From Spartinivicinus marinus (GTDB lineage: Bacteria > Pseudomonadota > Gammaproteobacteria > Pseudomonadales > Zooshikellaceae): a DNA stretch of 64,000 nucleotides. Both the position numbers and the translations under genes were made by a program. The first letter of the stretch is position 1. The number at the start of each line of letters is the position of its first letter. The stretch is from positions 124,001 to 188,000 of the forward strand of contig NZ_JAPJZK010000001.1 of NCBI RefSeq assembly GCF_026309355.1. The letters run 5' to 3'. Shown one piece after another: positions 36,316 through 44,354 of this stretch. The notes beneath the pieces are model-generated. The model worked only from the letters and a program-made list of their open reading frames with translations. It did no database searches and was not told the origin of the DNA.

Positions 36316-38028
36316 TTAACTACAAAAAGTCCCTACTTCTTTCTTTGACTTAAACCCTAGGCAATCTTCAGCAAACTTTTCAAACTCAGCTTCCAGTGCT
36401 TCCGCTCGGTGCCTCTCAGCCTCCACAGCTCCATCAAGCGCCATCTGCTCAACCCAATACGCAACAGCCCCTGCGACAGCCTCAAGCCTGTCATCGTGCT
36501 TCAGGGCTCCTCTGTCGTGTGTTATGCGTGACATCTGGTAAAAGAGGGAATAGCTAAAATCACCCTCACATTCCTTGTAATCTTTTTCTATAAGACGGGT
36601 GTCGACTATTAGCCTGTGCTGGCTCATGACAGGCTCAAGCGAATCAATAATACGCTTTTCTTTTTGTCCCTTAGCCCTTTTGCCCTCAACTTGGCAACTG
36701 TGTACCTTTCGTAGGATGGGCTTAAATAACTCAATGAACATGCCATCACCGAAGTTATCTTCCACTTGCACCATGTTCACTTTATGCTGCTGGGCAGTAT
36801 TAGCTAATTTTTGCAAGGTGGAAGGCGTATAGCCATCACGGTAACCGCCAGCGTCAATTAGGAACTGATAGCCGTGTAAAAACTTGACCACAGCATAACT
36901 GGTTTCATCGGCTCCCCTGCCACTTGGGTCAATAAACATGACAGAGCCTGTATATTCTGCCATTTCCTTGTCCATCCACATTGGCGAGTAAAAGCGGTCA
37001 CCATCTAAGCCAAGCGTAGGTACATCTATGACTTTATCGGTAGAGTTACACCAAGCTAAATCAATAGGTGCTCGTTTTAAGTCAAGGGACATCGCCATTA
37101 AGTCAGCCAATTTAAGTGGATATCTCTCAGCATCACTTAAACTTGTGTCCAACATAAATTGCAGACCAAATCCCGACGTACCATAAGACAAACGCCTTTC
37201 TGCTAGGTTTGAATCAGTAAATCTACGCGGCTCTGTTGTTCTACCCACTAGGGCTAAATTATTACTAGCTTTTTCTTCAATAAATGGAGCTAAACGCCCT
37301 TTCCATTTTGGGAATTCAGAGGGGTCAGGATATAAGGCAGTCCATACACGAACAGAATAATTTCGTTCTGACAGTGTATTATACACAGACATTTCTGTTT
37401 GGGGTGTTCCTAAATAGGTAATTCCCGCTTCTTTATTAGGCTTCAAAACTGCATCAAATTCTTTAACTGCTTCAGCTATTTTTTCACGGGCAAGTTGAGT
37501 TTCACTGTTATTTGTAACTTCTATATCGTCAGCAATTATTAAATCAGCGCGGGAGCCTGTAATTTGACTTTTAATACCAACAGAACGTATGGAAGGACTG
37601 TCATCAGAGTCTGCTGGCCCCACATCGAATGCGATTTTAGTATCTCTTTGTCCTTTCCTTGGACGCAAAAAATGTAAAAAAGGTATTTCCTCTAAAAGTC
37701 TACGTGCAAAGTCTGTGAAATTGCCTGAGCGTGTACTTGAAGCAGAAACAACAAGTACTCTTGTCTGAGGGTCACAATAAAGACGCCATAAAGCATACGC
37801 AACTGTAATCCAGCTTTTACCTACCCCTCTAAAAGCCATGACTATTTTCCGTTTTGGTCCATGTTGTAAGTATTTAGCTATATCTATCTGTATTGGGGTT
37901 GGTTTAGGTAGTTTTTTGTATTTCCATATAACAGTTAAGAAGAATACAAAATCTGTCTTTAATCGGTGTTCTAGTTCTTTCTCTCTTTGTTTCATTAATT
38001 CCTGGTGGGTTAATATAGGCGGGAACAA
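36316..38028 (-). CDS. terminase large subunit (T7 gp19-like)
   Basis: The 570-residue packaging motor closely follows T7 gp19: Walker A in FRGVGKSWITVAYALW, VLVVSASSTRSGNF, the DVGPADSDDSPS segment, Walker B in DLIIADDIEV, TYLGTPQTEM, and the nuclease motif FIDPSGRGADETSYAV with VQVEDNFGDGMF. It cuts concatemers and pumps DNA into proheads. The TTG at 38028 opens the frame; an ATG at 37995 with AGGA upstream is the better start biochemically and still leaves the whole conserved part. It follows the small subunit by 32 bp. Confidence 0.95.
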   Translation of the reverse strand: MFPPILTHQELMKQREKELEHRLKTDFVFFLTVIWKYKKLPKPTPIQIDIAKYLQHGPKRKIVMAFRGVGKSWITVAYALWRLYCDPQTRVLVVSASSTRSGNFTDFARRLLEEIPFLHFLRPRKGQRDTKIAFDVGPADSDDSPSIRSVGIKSQITGSRADLIIADDIEVTNNSETQLAREKIAEAVKEFDAVLKPNKEAGITYLGTPQTEMSVYNTLSERNYSVRVWTALYPDPSEFPKWKGRLAPFIEEKASNNLALVGRTTEPRRFTDSNLAERRLSYGTSGFGLQFMLDTSLSDAERYPLKLADLMAMSLDLKRAPIDLAWCNSTDKVIDVPTLGLDGDRFYSPMWMDKEMAEYTGSVMFIDPSGRGADETSYAVVKFLHGYQFLIDAGGYRDGYTPSTLQKLANTAQQHKVNMVQVEDNFGDGMFIELFKPILRKVHSCQVEGKRAKGQKEKRIIDSLEPVMSQHRLIVDTRLIEKDYKECEGDFSYSLFYQMSRITHDRGALKHDDRLEAVAGAVAYWVEQMALDGAVEAERHRAEALEAEFEKFAEDCLGFKSKKEVGTFCS

Positions 38029-38060
38029 GGAGGGCTTAGAGCAGCCCTCAGCTTGTTTAT

Positions 38061-38300
38061 TTAGTGGGTATAACGAACGTCGTCCGGGTCGAATGGGTCT
38101 ACTTCATTCAGTTTATTTTCAAGTTCAGCTAGCGGACTCGTTGGGGAAGGAAATTCATTAATATGGTTATCTTTCAGCATTTGGCGAGCCACGTTTAGCT
38201 CTGCTGCTTTCATTTCTCCGTTGCGGAGTTTTTCAAGAAGGTGTTCGGCTAGCTCTTTGTGTAGCTGAGCTAATAATACGTTTACGTCTTTATCAGTCAA
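38061..38300 (-). CDS. terminase small subunit (T7 gp18-like)
   Basis: The 79-residue protein is helical and has the form seen in T7-group small terminases: LHKELAEHLLEKLRNGEMKA, then NVARQMLKDNHI and an acidic tail (DPFDPDDV). It recognises phage DNA and assists the large subunit. Its position between the lysis-region genes and the large subunit matches gene 18 of T7. Confidence 0.8.
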   Translation of the reverse strand: MTDKDVNVLLAQLHKELAEHLLEKLRNGEMKAAELNVARQMLKDNHINEFPSPTSPLAELENKLNEVDPFDPDDVRYTH

Positions 38301-38311
38301 AAAGTCTCCTA

Positions 38312-38485
38312 TTAGTTAATTAAAGAGCCATCAGGACGAAATTCTAAGGCTGACTCTTTACCCACAGCAGTTGCATAAGACATCGTAAAATAGCCGTTTT
38401 CGTGCTCGATTAAGTTATATGGGTGATTAATCTGTCTAAATAATTCTTCGTAATCTACCAGTGTCTTAGTGAAGTCATCAGTCAT
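38312..38485 (-). CDS. small hypothetical protein
   Basis: A 57-residue frame (MTDDFTKTLVDYEELFRQ...) has AAGGAAG before its ATG and a start that overlaps the upstream 49-residue gene by 8 bp. Codon use and compact spacing with its neighbours support it. It is acidic and soluble. No family is recognised. Confidence 0.55.
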   Translation of the reverse strand: MTDDFTKTLVDYEELFRQINHPYNLIEHENGYFTMSYATAVGKESALEFRPDGSLIN

Positions 38486-38627
38486 TTAGAGCTTCCTTTT
38501 CAACGATAGCCACAATTTCATCATCTATTTTATTATCAGTCCGTTTAGCCATTTCTTTTAACAAGGTTAGGACTATTTTCTTCACTAGTTTTGTCGCAAG
38601 AAATCGTAAAATAAAACTATTTATCAT
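38478..38627 (-). CDS. small amphipathic protein in the lysis region
   Basis: A 49-residue frame starts MINSFILRFLATKLVKK and ends in an acidic segment. The N-terminal half is an amphipathic, basic helix. It overlaps both neighbours by about 10 bp, which supports it as real. It may be a small membrane-active or virion protein, possibly lytic accessory; this is not proven. Confidence 0.5.
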   Translation of the reverse strand: MINSFILRFLATKLVKKIVLTLLKEMAKRTDNKIDDEIVAIVEKEALND

Positions 38628-38847
38628 GTTTTCTCCATCCTCTATTTTTCTTTTGATTTGTTATTCGCAAATTTCTAACACTGTTATTTAAGGGGTTTCT
38701 ATCTTTATGGTCTACGTCCTTACCATCACCTTTCTTAGCGAGACCCTTTTTAATCATTAAGCGTCTTGCTGCATTACGCATTGCGCGTCTCTTTTTCTGT
38801 TCAGGTTTACTGTGATATTCTTTATATTCTTTTTTATAATTCCTCAT
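38617..38847 (-). CDS. HNH endonuclease-like protein
   Basis: I use the ATG at 38847 after AGGTG. The 76-residue, very basic protein has the compact HNH signature VDHKDRNPLNNSVRNLRITN (HNH core with Asp-His and the Asn-rich finger). HNH enzymes next to terminase genes often assist packaging; small ones can also be free-standing homing enzymes. Its end overlaps the next gene by 11 bp. Confidence 0.75.
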   Translation of the reverse strand: MRNYKKEYKEYHSKPEQKKRRAMRNAARRLMIKKGLAKKGDGKDVDHKDRNPLNNSVRNLRITNQKKNRGWRKHDK

Positions 38848-39064
38848 TTGCACCTAATAGTGTTGTCTCCATAATGCTAATACGTTTATCCATTTTATAA
38901 TTCAGCTTGGTTAAATCATTAACTACCTGAGTTAGCGTTTCGAGGTGCTTATAATTAGCTTCTAAATTACTTAACCGCTGCTCTATAAGAACGACGTAGC
39001 TGCCAAAGGCTAATGTGAGAGTAACTAAAATTGCAGGGAGGGAGGTTTTAAACCAGTCTTGCAC
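38834..39064 (-). CDS. single-TM coiled-coil protein, holin candidate (gp17.5 position)
   Basis: The 76-residue protein has one membrane segment (residues about 9-27, LPAILVTLTLAFGSYVVL) followed by a coiled coil (EQRLSNLEANYKHLETL). T7 gp17.5, a class II holin with one membrane segment, stands in the same place between the fibre genes and the small terminase. A spanin component is the alternative. The start is directly adjacent to the tail-assembly gene stop (39065). Confidence 0.55.
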   Translation of the reverse strand: MQDWFKTSLPAILVTLTLAFGSYVVLIEQRLSNLEANYKHLETLTQVVNDLTKLNYKMDKRISIMETTLLGANEEL

Positions 39065-39529
39065 TTATATATCAAGTCCTTCTGTATCTGGTGGAATTGG
39101 CCACGTTACTTCCTGTGGTTCATTATTTGTTTGCGGTATATCTCTTAGCTTCTGCCTGTATGAAGACCAAGTCTTTCTCAGCTCCTCAGACAGTTTATTA
39201 TCGTGCATTTGGGTCCAATCTGTAGCACGCAATAAATTATTTCTGTGGCCGCGTATAATGTCCCAGGTGCTTATCTCTGAGTGGTCCTCGGTAACAACTG
39301 GGTTATACAGCTTGTTAAGCATGGTGCTTATGACAGGGGCTTCTGGAATATTACGGTTAAAGTAGGCATCTTCAGGCAGGGACCGGGATATTGCTTTTAT
39401 TAACGCTTGTTCTGTTGGGTTATCTTCATCAATGAGGGAGTCAAGACCAATATTTATTTTAAATCCATTTTCCAGCTCAATATCAAGTGAGCCTGTATTT
39501 CTGTGGTAATTTATTATTTTAAATTTCAT
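39065..39529 (-). CDS. tail assembly chaperone-like protein
   Basis: The 154-residue protein ends with the phage tail assembly chaperone signature: RNNLLRATDWTQMHDNKLS, then WSSYRQKLRDIP and VTWPIPPD. In other phages this domain acts with fibres or adhesins. It follows the glycine-rich adhesin gene by 11 bp, so it probably helps fold or attach that protein. Confidence 0.75.
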   Translation of the reverse strand: MKFKIINYHRNTGSLDIELENGFKINIGLDSLIDEDNPTEQALIKAISRSLPEDAYFNRNIPEAPVISTMLNKLYNPVVTEDHSEISTWDIIRGHRNNLLRATDWTQMHDNKLSEELRKTWSSYRQKLRDIPQTNNEPQEVTWPIPPDTEGLDI

Positions 39530-39540
39530 GTTTTATTTTA

Positions 39541-40398
39541 TTAAATTCTCCTTCCTATTATGTAACTTGTATCTCTGTAGCCAGTTAAAGCAATGGACCC
39601 AACATTGTGTATAGCTATACCGGCTGTGCCTCCAGCGCCACCCGAGCCTAACTTGGGAAACTGCATGATACTGAATCCACGACCTCCTCCAGCACCTGCT
39701 GCCCCGTAGTTACCGCCATGGCCCCCTGCCCCACCTCGGGCAGTCTCTCTGCCACTACCACCGGCACCTCCTGCTGCATATCCACCTGAGCCAGCCCCTC
39801 TACCACCGTGACCGCCTGAGCCTACAAACTGATGACGGTCACCATCGTTACGCCGTTGGCCCCATGAGCCACCACCGCCGCCTCCGCCACCACCACCGGC
39901 ATAAATACGTCCACCTGATGTATTGTAGAATTCTAAGCGTTTGCAGCCGTGACTAGGGTTAATCCATAACGCTGTACCACCAGCTCCTCCTCCGTGTCCA
40001 TTTGTTGCGTGCCCTGTGCCGTTATTATTTTTTATTCCATGACCGCCAGGACCTCCGGCACCTTCTTTACCTAAAATGAGGGCATTATTAATTATTTTAA
40101 CTTTCCTCCCGGCAAAGTGAGTGCCTAACGCCAAGGCCACGTTACTTGTCGTAGAAGCTTGGAAAGTGCCTGTTAAAGTGATTTCAATGTTACTGGCACC
40201 GCCAACGTGGGGTAGTAAATTTCCAAATAAATCAAAGTTGACGCCACCAGTTACTGTAGTACGCTTTAATGAAACTAATTTCCAGGTCCCATTTACATTG
40301 ACGTAGACATCAGCCTCACGCCAGGAGCCGTGCACATTGACAAGGGCCGTATCTAGGGAACGCCAGGAATTATTAATATTTAAGAAAGTTTCTGACAT
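39541..40398 (-). CDS. glycine-rich tail adhesin
   Basis: The 285-residue protein starts with three short repeats built around NxxxxW (NNSWRSLD, HGSWREAD, NGTWKLV), then has a beta segment and from residue about 113 to 265 many Gly-rich stretches including a run of ten glycines. This composition resembles T-even gp38-type adhesins, whose polyglycine helices form a receptor-binding tip. It lies directly after the fibre gene (4 bp), so it probably forms the distal tip of the fibre. The variable loops between Gly-rich parts would set host range. Confidence 0.7.
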   Translation of the reverse strand: MSETFLNINNSWRSLDTALVNVHGSWREADVYVNVNGTWKLVSLKRTTVTGGVNFDLFGNLLPHVGGASNIEITLTGTFQASTTSNVALALGTHFAGRKVKIINNALILGKEGAGGPGGHGIKNNNGTGHATNGHGGGAGGTALWINPSHGCKRLEFYNTSGGRIYAGGGGGGGGGGSWGQRRNDGDRHQFVGSGGHGGRGAGSGGYAAGGAGGSGRETARGGAGGHGGNYGAAGAGGGRGFSIMQFPKLGSGGAGGTAGIAIHNVGSIALTGYRDTSYIIGRRI

Positions 40399-40401
40399 AA
40401 A

Positions 40402-41445
40402 TTAACTGTATTTAAGCCAAATATGGCCGTGAGTACCCCCTGAAGGGTTAGACGAGCTTATTTTAATATTGCCTTGATGATAGGCTTCATGACCTCCTAT
40501 TGATGCTTTACCCGTTACATAAAAAGCGCCATGTACCGTTACATGGTTCCAAAGGCCCACACGATACTCACCGGTTCCTACTGAATTATTGCCGTGGACC
40601 ATCAGGCATTTATGGGTTGTTCCGTCGTTATAGATGGCGGCGCGCCCTTGACCAACGCCAAGGGTGGGCCACTGAACATAATCATCAAAAGTCCAAGCGC
40701 CTTTTACTTCTGGCTTATATTTCTCAACATAGCCTTTTGCTCGGTTGGCCTCTCCATGTGCGCGATTAGCCTCCGTCGTTGCCTTATTTGCTTCTGCAAT
40801 AGCTTTCTCTTTGTGCGCATTGGCAGTCACCATGTGTTGTTCAGTCTTCCCTCTTAATACCTCAGTATCACCTTTAATTGAAGTAGTAAAAGTTCTAGCT
40901 TCATTTAATGTTTGCTCTGTGTCAACTTTTAGTTGATTAGTTGACGCCCTAATCCGTTCTGTCGTTTCTCTTTCATTCTTTGCACGGTCGGCCTCTGCTC
41001 GCGCAGCAGGAATATATTGCGAATTCATGAAGCCTAGATTTACAACATCATTATTTTCAATTGGATTAGCAACATTTCTAATCCGTCTATTTAACGCATT
41101 AAATTGACCATCCTCTTTCATCTTCAGTAAGCCCTCGGAATAATCGAGCACTTCCTGAGCAACATAAAAAAGCTGCTCATTTGCCATGTCCAAGACTGCC
41201 TCAGATAAAATAGCGCCATCATCAAAATCAACGGCGCGTTCATGTAGTGGTGTCTCTCGTTTAACACGGACCACAACATTAGCTGCTGGCGGTGAGGATA
41301 AAGAGGCTACATTATTATTTATTGAGCAGTTAGCTTGTTTACCGGCAACATAAACTTTAATGTGGTTTGAGTTTAAGAATTTAAAAGGAATAGCAAAGTC
41401 TTTGGTTTGTCCATCGGCAATATAATCTTTGTATGATAATGCCAT
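40402..41445 (-). CDS. tail fibre protein (T7 gp17-like N-terminus)
   Basis: The first 150 residues match the T7 fibre N-terminal domain: YIADGQTKDFAIPFKFLN, VKRETPLHERAVDF, GAILSEAVLDMANEQLFY. This part attaches to the tail. A coiled-coil shaft follows (residues about 150-235, with a repeated EANRAHGEANRAKGY pattern), then a beta-rich C-terminal part. It is 347 residues, much shorter than T7 gp17 (553), so the receptor-binding tip is presumably supplied by the adjacent glycine-rich protein. Confidence 0.9.
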   Translation of the reverse strand: MALSYKDYIADGQTKDFAIPFKFLNSNHIKVYVAGKQANCSINNNVASLSSPPAANVVVRVKRETPLHERAVDFDDGAILSEAVLDMANEQLFYVAQEVLDYSEGLLKMKEDGQFNALNRRIRNVANPIENNDVVNLGFMNSQYIPAARAEADRAKNERETTERIRASTNQLKVDTEQTLNEARTFTTSIKGDTEVLRGKTEQHMVTANAHKEKAIAEANKATTEANRAHGEANRAKGYVEKYKPEVKGAWTFDDYVQWPTLGVGQGRAAIYNDGTTHKCLMVHGNNSVGTGEYRVGLWNHVTVHGAFYVTGKASIGGHEAYHQGNIKISSSNPSGGTHGHIWLKYS

Positions 41446-41448
41446 TAA

Positions 41449-42735
41449 TTAATATCTGTCCTCCGAATATTTGGGTAAGTCTGTGCCTAAATTATGTAAA
41501 AACTGCTGTATGCCTAACATGTTCTGAAAAGGTAACGTGCGATATAAATTATTCCAATCCCTTTGTGAAAAATCGTAATTATTGCTTAGTCCTGCTCTGG
41601 CGATACCTGACACACCTGAAGAAGCTTTTTCTATCCAATCGTATGACGCGTTACCTGTCCAAACATTTGTCGCTAGTTCTGACATACGTGAATTAAAGAA
41701 AGGTTCGCCAGTCACCATCTCAGCGGCACTATCGGCAAACATGGGGAATATTGAAGCATACGCTGAGCGCTGAAAAGCTGCCTTTGCGATAGCTTCTGGC
41801 TCTAGCCGCTTACGTAGAAATTCCCGCCTGTCGTGTCTGCCTGTCGCTTGTAAATGAGTTTGGCCAACATAGACAAGACCAGCAAAGAAAGTTGAATGTA
41901 GGAACAGAGAAGCGGTTTGTAGGTCCCTATGCTTTAAACCATGCAACAACTGTTTTGAGTAAGCAGTGATAGCAAAGGTGCGGAATTGGATTAAGGTTTT
42001 GCCAAGCTCCTTGCTCATCAGGTAGGAAACACCGTCACCAAAGTCTTGCTCCTGAATAATCCGTCTACCCCACAAGCCTATTGCATAAGAAAATTTAGCG
42101 TGAACGTCAGGGTCCCACTTATCGAAATTCATCCGGGTTAATTTGCCGTTTTTACTTTCAACATGCCTGTATTCGTGTTTTATTTTGGATAGCAACTCAT
42201 CATCAATACCAAGCTCCCGTAATCTATCTGTTGACATAACTCTTTTATTTTTCAGGCTATAATCCAGAAAATTTTGAGCCATACCTTTCATAGTTAGGTT
42301 TTGGAGCATGTGGTTAATTGAATGGAAACCCGACATGTTAGCTGTAAACTTGCCCATGTGGTCTAATCCACGCTCCAGCTTATCCCACTTATTTGTATGC
42401 CCATTAAAAGTCGCACCAAAGTCGTCTATTTGATTAGTCACCTGATGCATAAGCCGACCATTAGCCCAGCCACCCATCGCGTCTGAAAGTTCTTCTAGTA
42501 GGTTATCTTTATAATTACCATTCTCCATGCGTTTAATCATTTTGCGTAGCTCTGGCACATGCTTCATAAATTGAAGCCAACCAACGTGACTTAAAGCTGG
42601 TCCCATTTCCATCAGCTGAGCAAAGCCCACTTGGTTCATGTTGCGGGCATATTGGAGCTTTCTTATTGTCCGAAGAGTACGGCTACTTCTGGCTGTAGGG
42701 TCTGTATCAATGGGACGACCGACAAGGTGGTTATA
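41449..42735 (-). pseudogene. gp16-like internal virion protein, 3' part (cut off by IS)
   Basis: This is the downstream part of a gene split by the insertion sequence at 42736-44354. Joining it to the 5' part after removing the element and one TTATA copy gives a continuous 1040-codon frame (1841 + 1282 bases). The fragment has no promoter or start of its own; an internal ATG at 42639 could give 396 residues. It includes QFRTFAITAYSKQLLHGLKHRD and the C-terminal region typical of T7-type gp16. In T7, gp16 forms part of the ejection channel through the cell envelope. Confidence 0.88.
42731..42735. repeat. target-site duplication TTATA, left copy
   Basis: TTATA directly precedes the left inverted repeat and recurs at 44355-44359 directly after the right one. 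Confidence 0.85.
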
Positions 42736-44354
42736 CTCGATTCCGAAGTTTTTTTAGGTTGACATAACTGCTAATTTATTTATGCAGCCGCTCTGTATTT
42801 TAATGAGTCAGTGGGCTCTTGTTTGCCCAAATCTAAACCCGCTAAATGCTTTTTCGAGCGGCGCTCAGGAAGCACACTGATTATTGCAGCGGTAAAGGCT
42901 TTCAGTTGCTGTTTTGGTTCATCAGCCGTGACAACTGCTTCTACAGTTTTTATTAGGGCTTCTGTTTTGATTCGCTCAGTCAAACAGCCAACAGGAAGCC
43001 CGGGCTGCTTATTTTCAAGGCGGACGGATTGCTCTGGATGTAGCAGTAACATATGGTCGTACAGCAGGCTCATGATCACGCCTCGCGTTGATCCTTCTTC
43101 GCCTTGTTGTTTGGCCAATCGGTTCCAGCCAGCATGTTGCTTCCAGTCCTCAATGAAAACCTCAACTAACCATCTCAATGTATAAACCCTAGCAATATCA
43201 CCATGCCGCCAGGACATGTCGGATGCCACTAGATATCGATAATTTTTTTCTCCCTCATATTTCAAAGCAACCACAAACCGCTTTTTACCATGGGCTTTCA
43301 CATAAACCCGAGCCGCCAGCATGGTGATTGACTGTGTTTTTTGGCCTCGGATAATTAACTTGGTATCGACGCCTGTTTGGCGTGCAAAGTAATGTGTAAG
43401 TCGTACTTTTTTTCCTTGGGAAAGGATTAGTTGATTGGAGCGTAATTGACTCACCACTTGAGCACCACCCGTCGCAATGGAAGCCTTATCCATGAATTCT
43501 GCTGTGCTATACAGTGCATCAGCAATGACCGCATTAATCTTTATATCAGAAAATGACAATGAAAATGCTTCAACCATCTCAAGTGCTAAAGCTTGTTTGG
43601 TCGGATAATCTGGGTTGGGCTTAGGTTTTTTGGGTCTTTCTTTTCCAGGAATACCCAGCCTCTTTAGGGCTTTATTTTTCTGACGCCAAGCACTTAACGC
43701 TGGATCAGGTGTATAAAAGCGAAAAGCAATCGGTAAGGTAGCTACAGGTGTCACCAGTAGCATAAACACTAGCTCTTGCCCTTGAACATAGCCGCCGGAT
43801 TTTTTATGTTTTATTTTATGCACACCTTTAATACGTCGTGTTCTCTTGGAGCGGACTTTATCACTATCGTCAAAAATGAGTACTCCTCTCGTAATATGAT
43901 AGTGATTGAGTACTTGTCGGACACTGGCTTGCAACAACAATGACCAGGCAATTTTACTATGGTAAAACATCCAACGTAATTGGTCCTGCTTGAATGCTCC
44001 TAAGCTACACCGCTCAAAAACAGCCCAGCAAAATACACCAGTGACACCAATTCCCATCAGCATAATAGTTAACCAGCGACACTGGATACGACTTAATCCA
44101 GGAGATTGAAAAGAAACAGTCAAGGTGTCGTTTAGAGTTTGAACAAACTTTATCACATGGGGAATAGGGGTAATCAACACAAGTCGTCATCAAGTCGCTA
44201 TTGAAATACAAGCGCGATATACTACACCATCACTGGTCTGCAGGTGTCGTGTTGATCGTTCTTTGCTAGGCGAAGAAATGGAGCAATACCTGTAGTCCAG
44301 TCTTCTGAATCTCTCTCATCGTGCTAGTCAAGCATTAAAAACTTCGGAATCGAG
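42736..44354. mobile_element. insertion sequence with 18-bp terminal inverted repeats
   Basis: The 1619-bp element has perfect 18-bp inverted repeats (CTCGATTCCGAAGTTTTT at 42736-42753 and its complement at 44337-44354) and a 5-bp direct duplication TTATA. It carries one transposase gene on the minus strand, the same orientation as the interrupted gene. Intact ends and duplication suggest a recent insertion. Related copies may exist in the host genome outside the window. The transposase places it in the IS4-type DDE group; I cannot fix the family. Confidence 0.93.
42780..44180 (-). CDS. IS4-type DDE transposase
   Basis: The 466-residue enzyme moves the insertion sequence by cut-and-paste. 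Catalytic residues are visible: first Asp in LIFDDSDKVRSK, second Asp in AVIADALYST, and Glu in RWLVEVFIEDWKQHAGW. The first Asp segment with DSDK and the third with EVFIEDWKQ are characteristic of the IS4 superfamily (IS701-like groups are close). The frame is complete, so the enzyme is likely active. It ends 44 bp from the left end and starts 174 bp from the right end of the element. Confidence 0.92.
   Translation of the reverse strand: MLITPIPHVIKFVQTLNDTLTVSFQSPGLSRIQCRWLTIMLMGIGVTGVFCWAVFERCSLGAFKQDQLRWMFYHSKIAWSLLLQASVRQVLNHYHITRGVLIFDDSDKVRSKRTRRIKGVHKIKHKKSGGYVQGQELVFMLLVTPVATLPIAFRFYTPDPALSAWRQKNKALKRLGIPGKERPKKPKPNPDYPTKQALALEMVEAFSLSFSDIKINAVIADALYSTAEFMDKASIATGGAQVVSQLRSNQLILSQGKKVRLTHYFARQTGVDTKLIIRGQKTQSITMLAARVYVKAHGKKRFVVALKYEGEKNYRYLVASDMSWRHGDIARVYTLRWLVEVFIEDWKQHAGWNRLAKQQGEEGSTRGVIMSLLYDHMLLLHPEQSVRLENKQPGLPVGCLTERIKTEALIKTVEAVVTADEPKQQLKAFTAAIISVLPERRSKKHLAGLDLGKQEPTDSLKYRAAA

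Noticed and set aside
44014-44211. 65-residue frame at the right end of the insertion sequence
   Set aside because: It overlaps the transposase N-terminus in another frame and lacks coding features.
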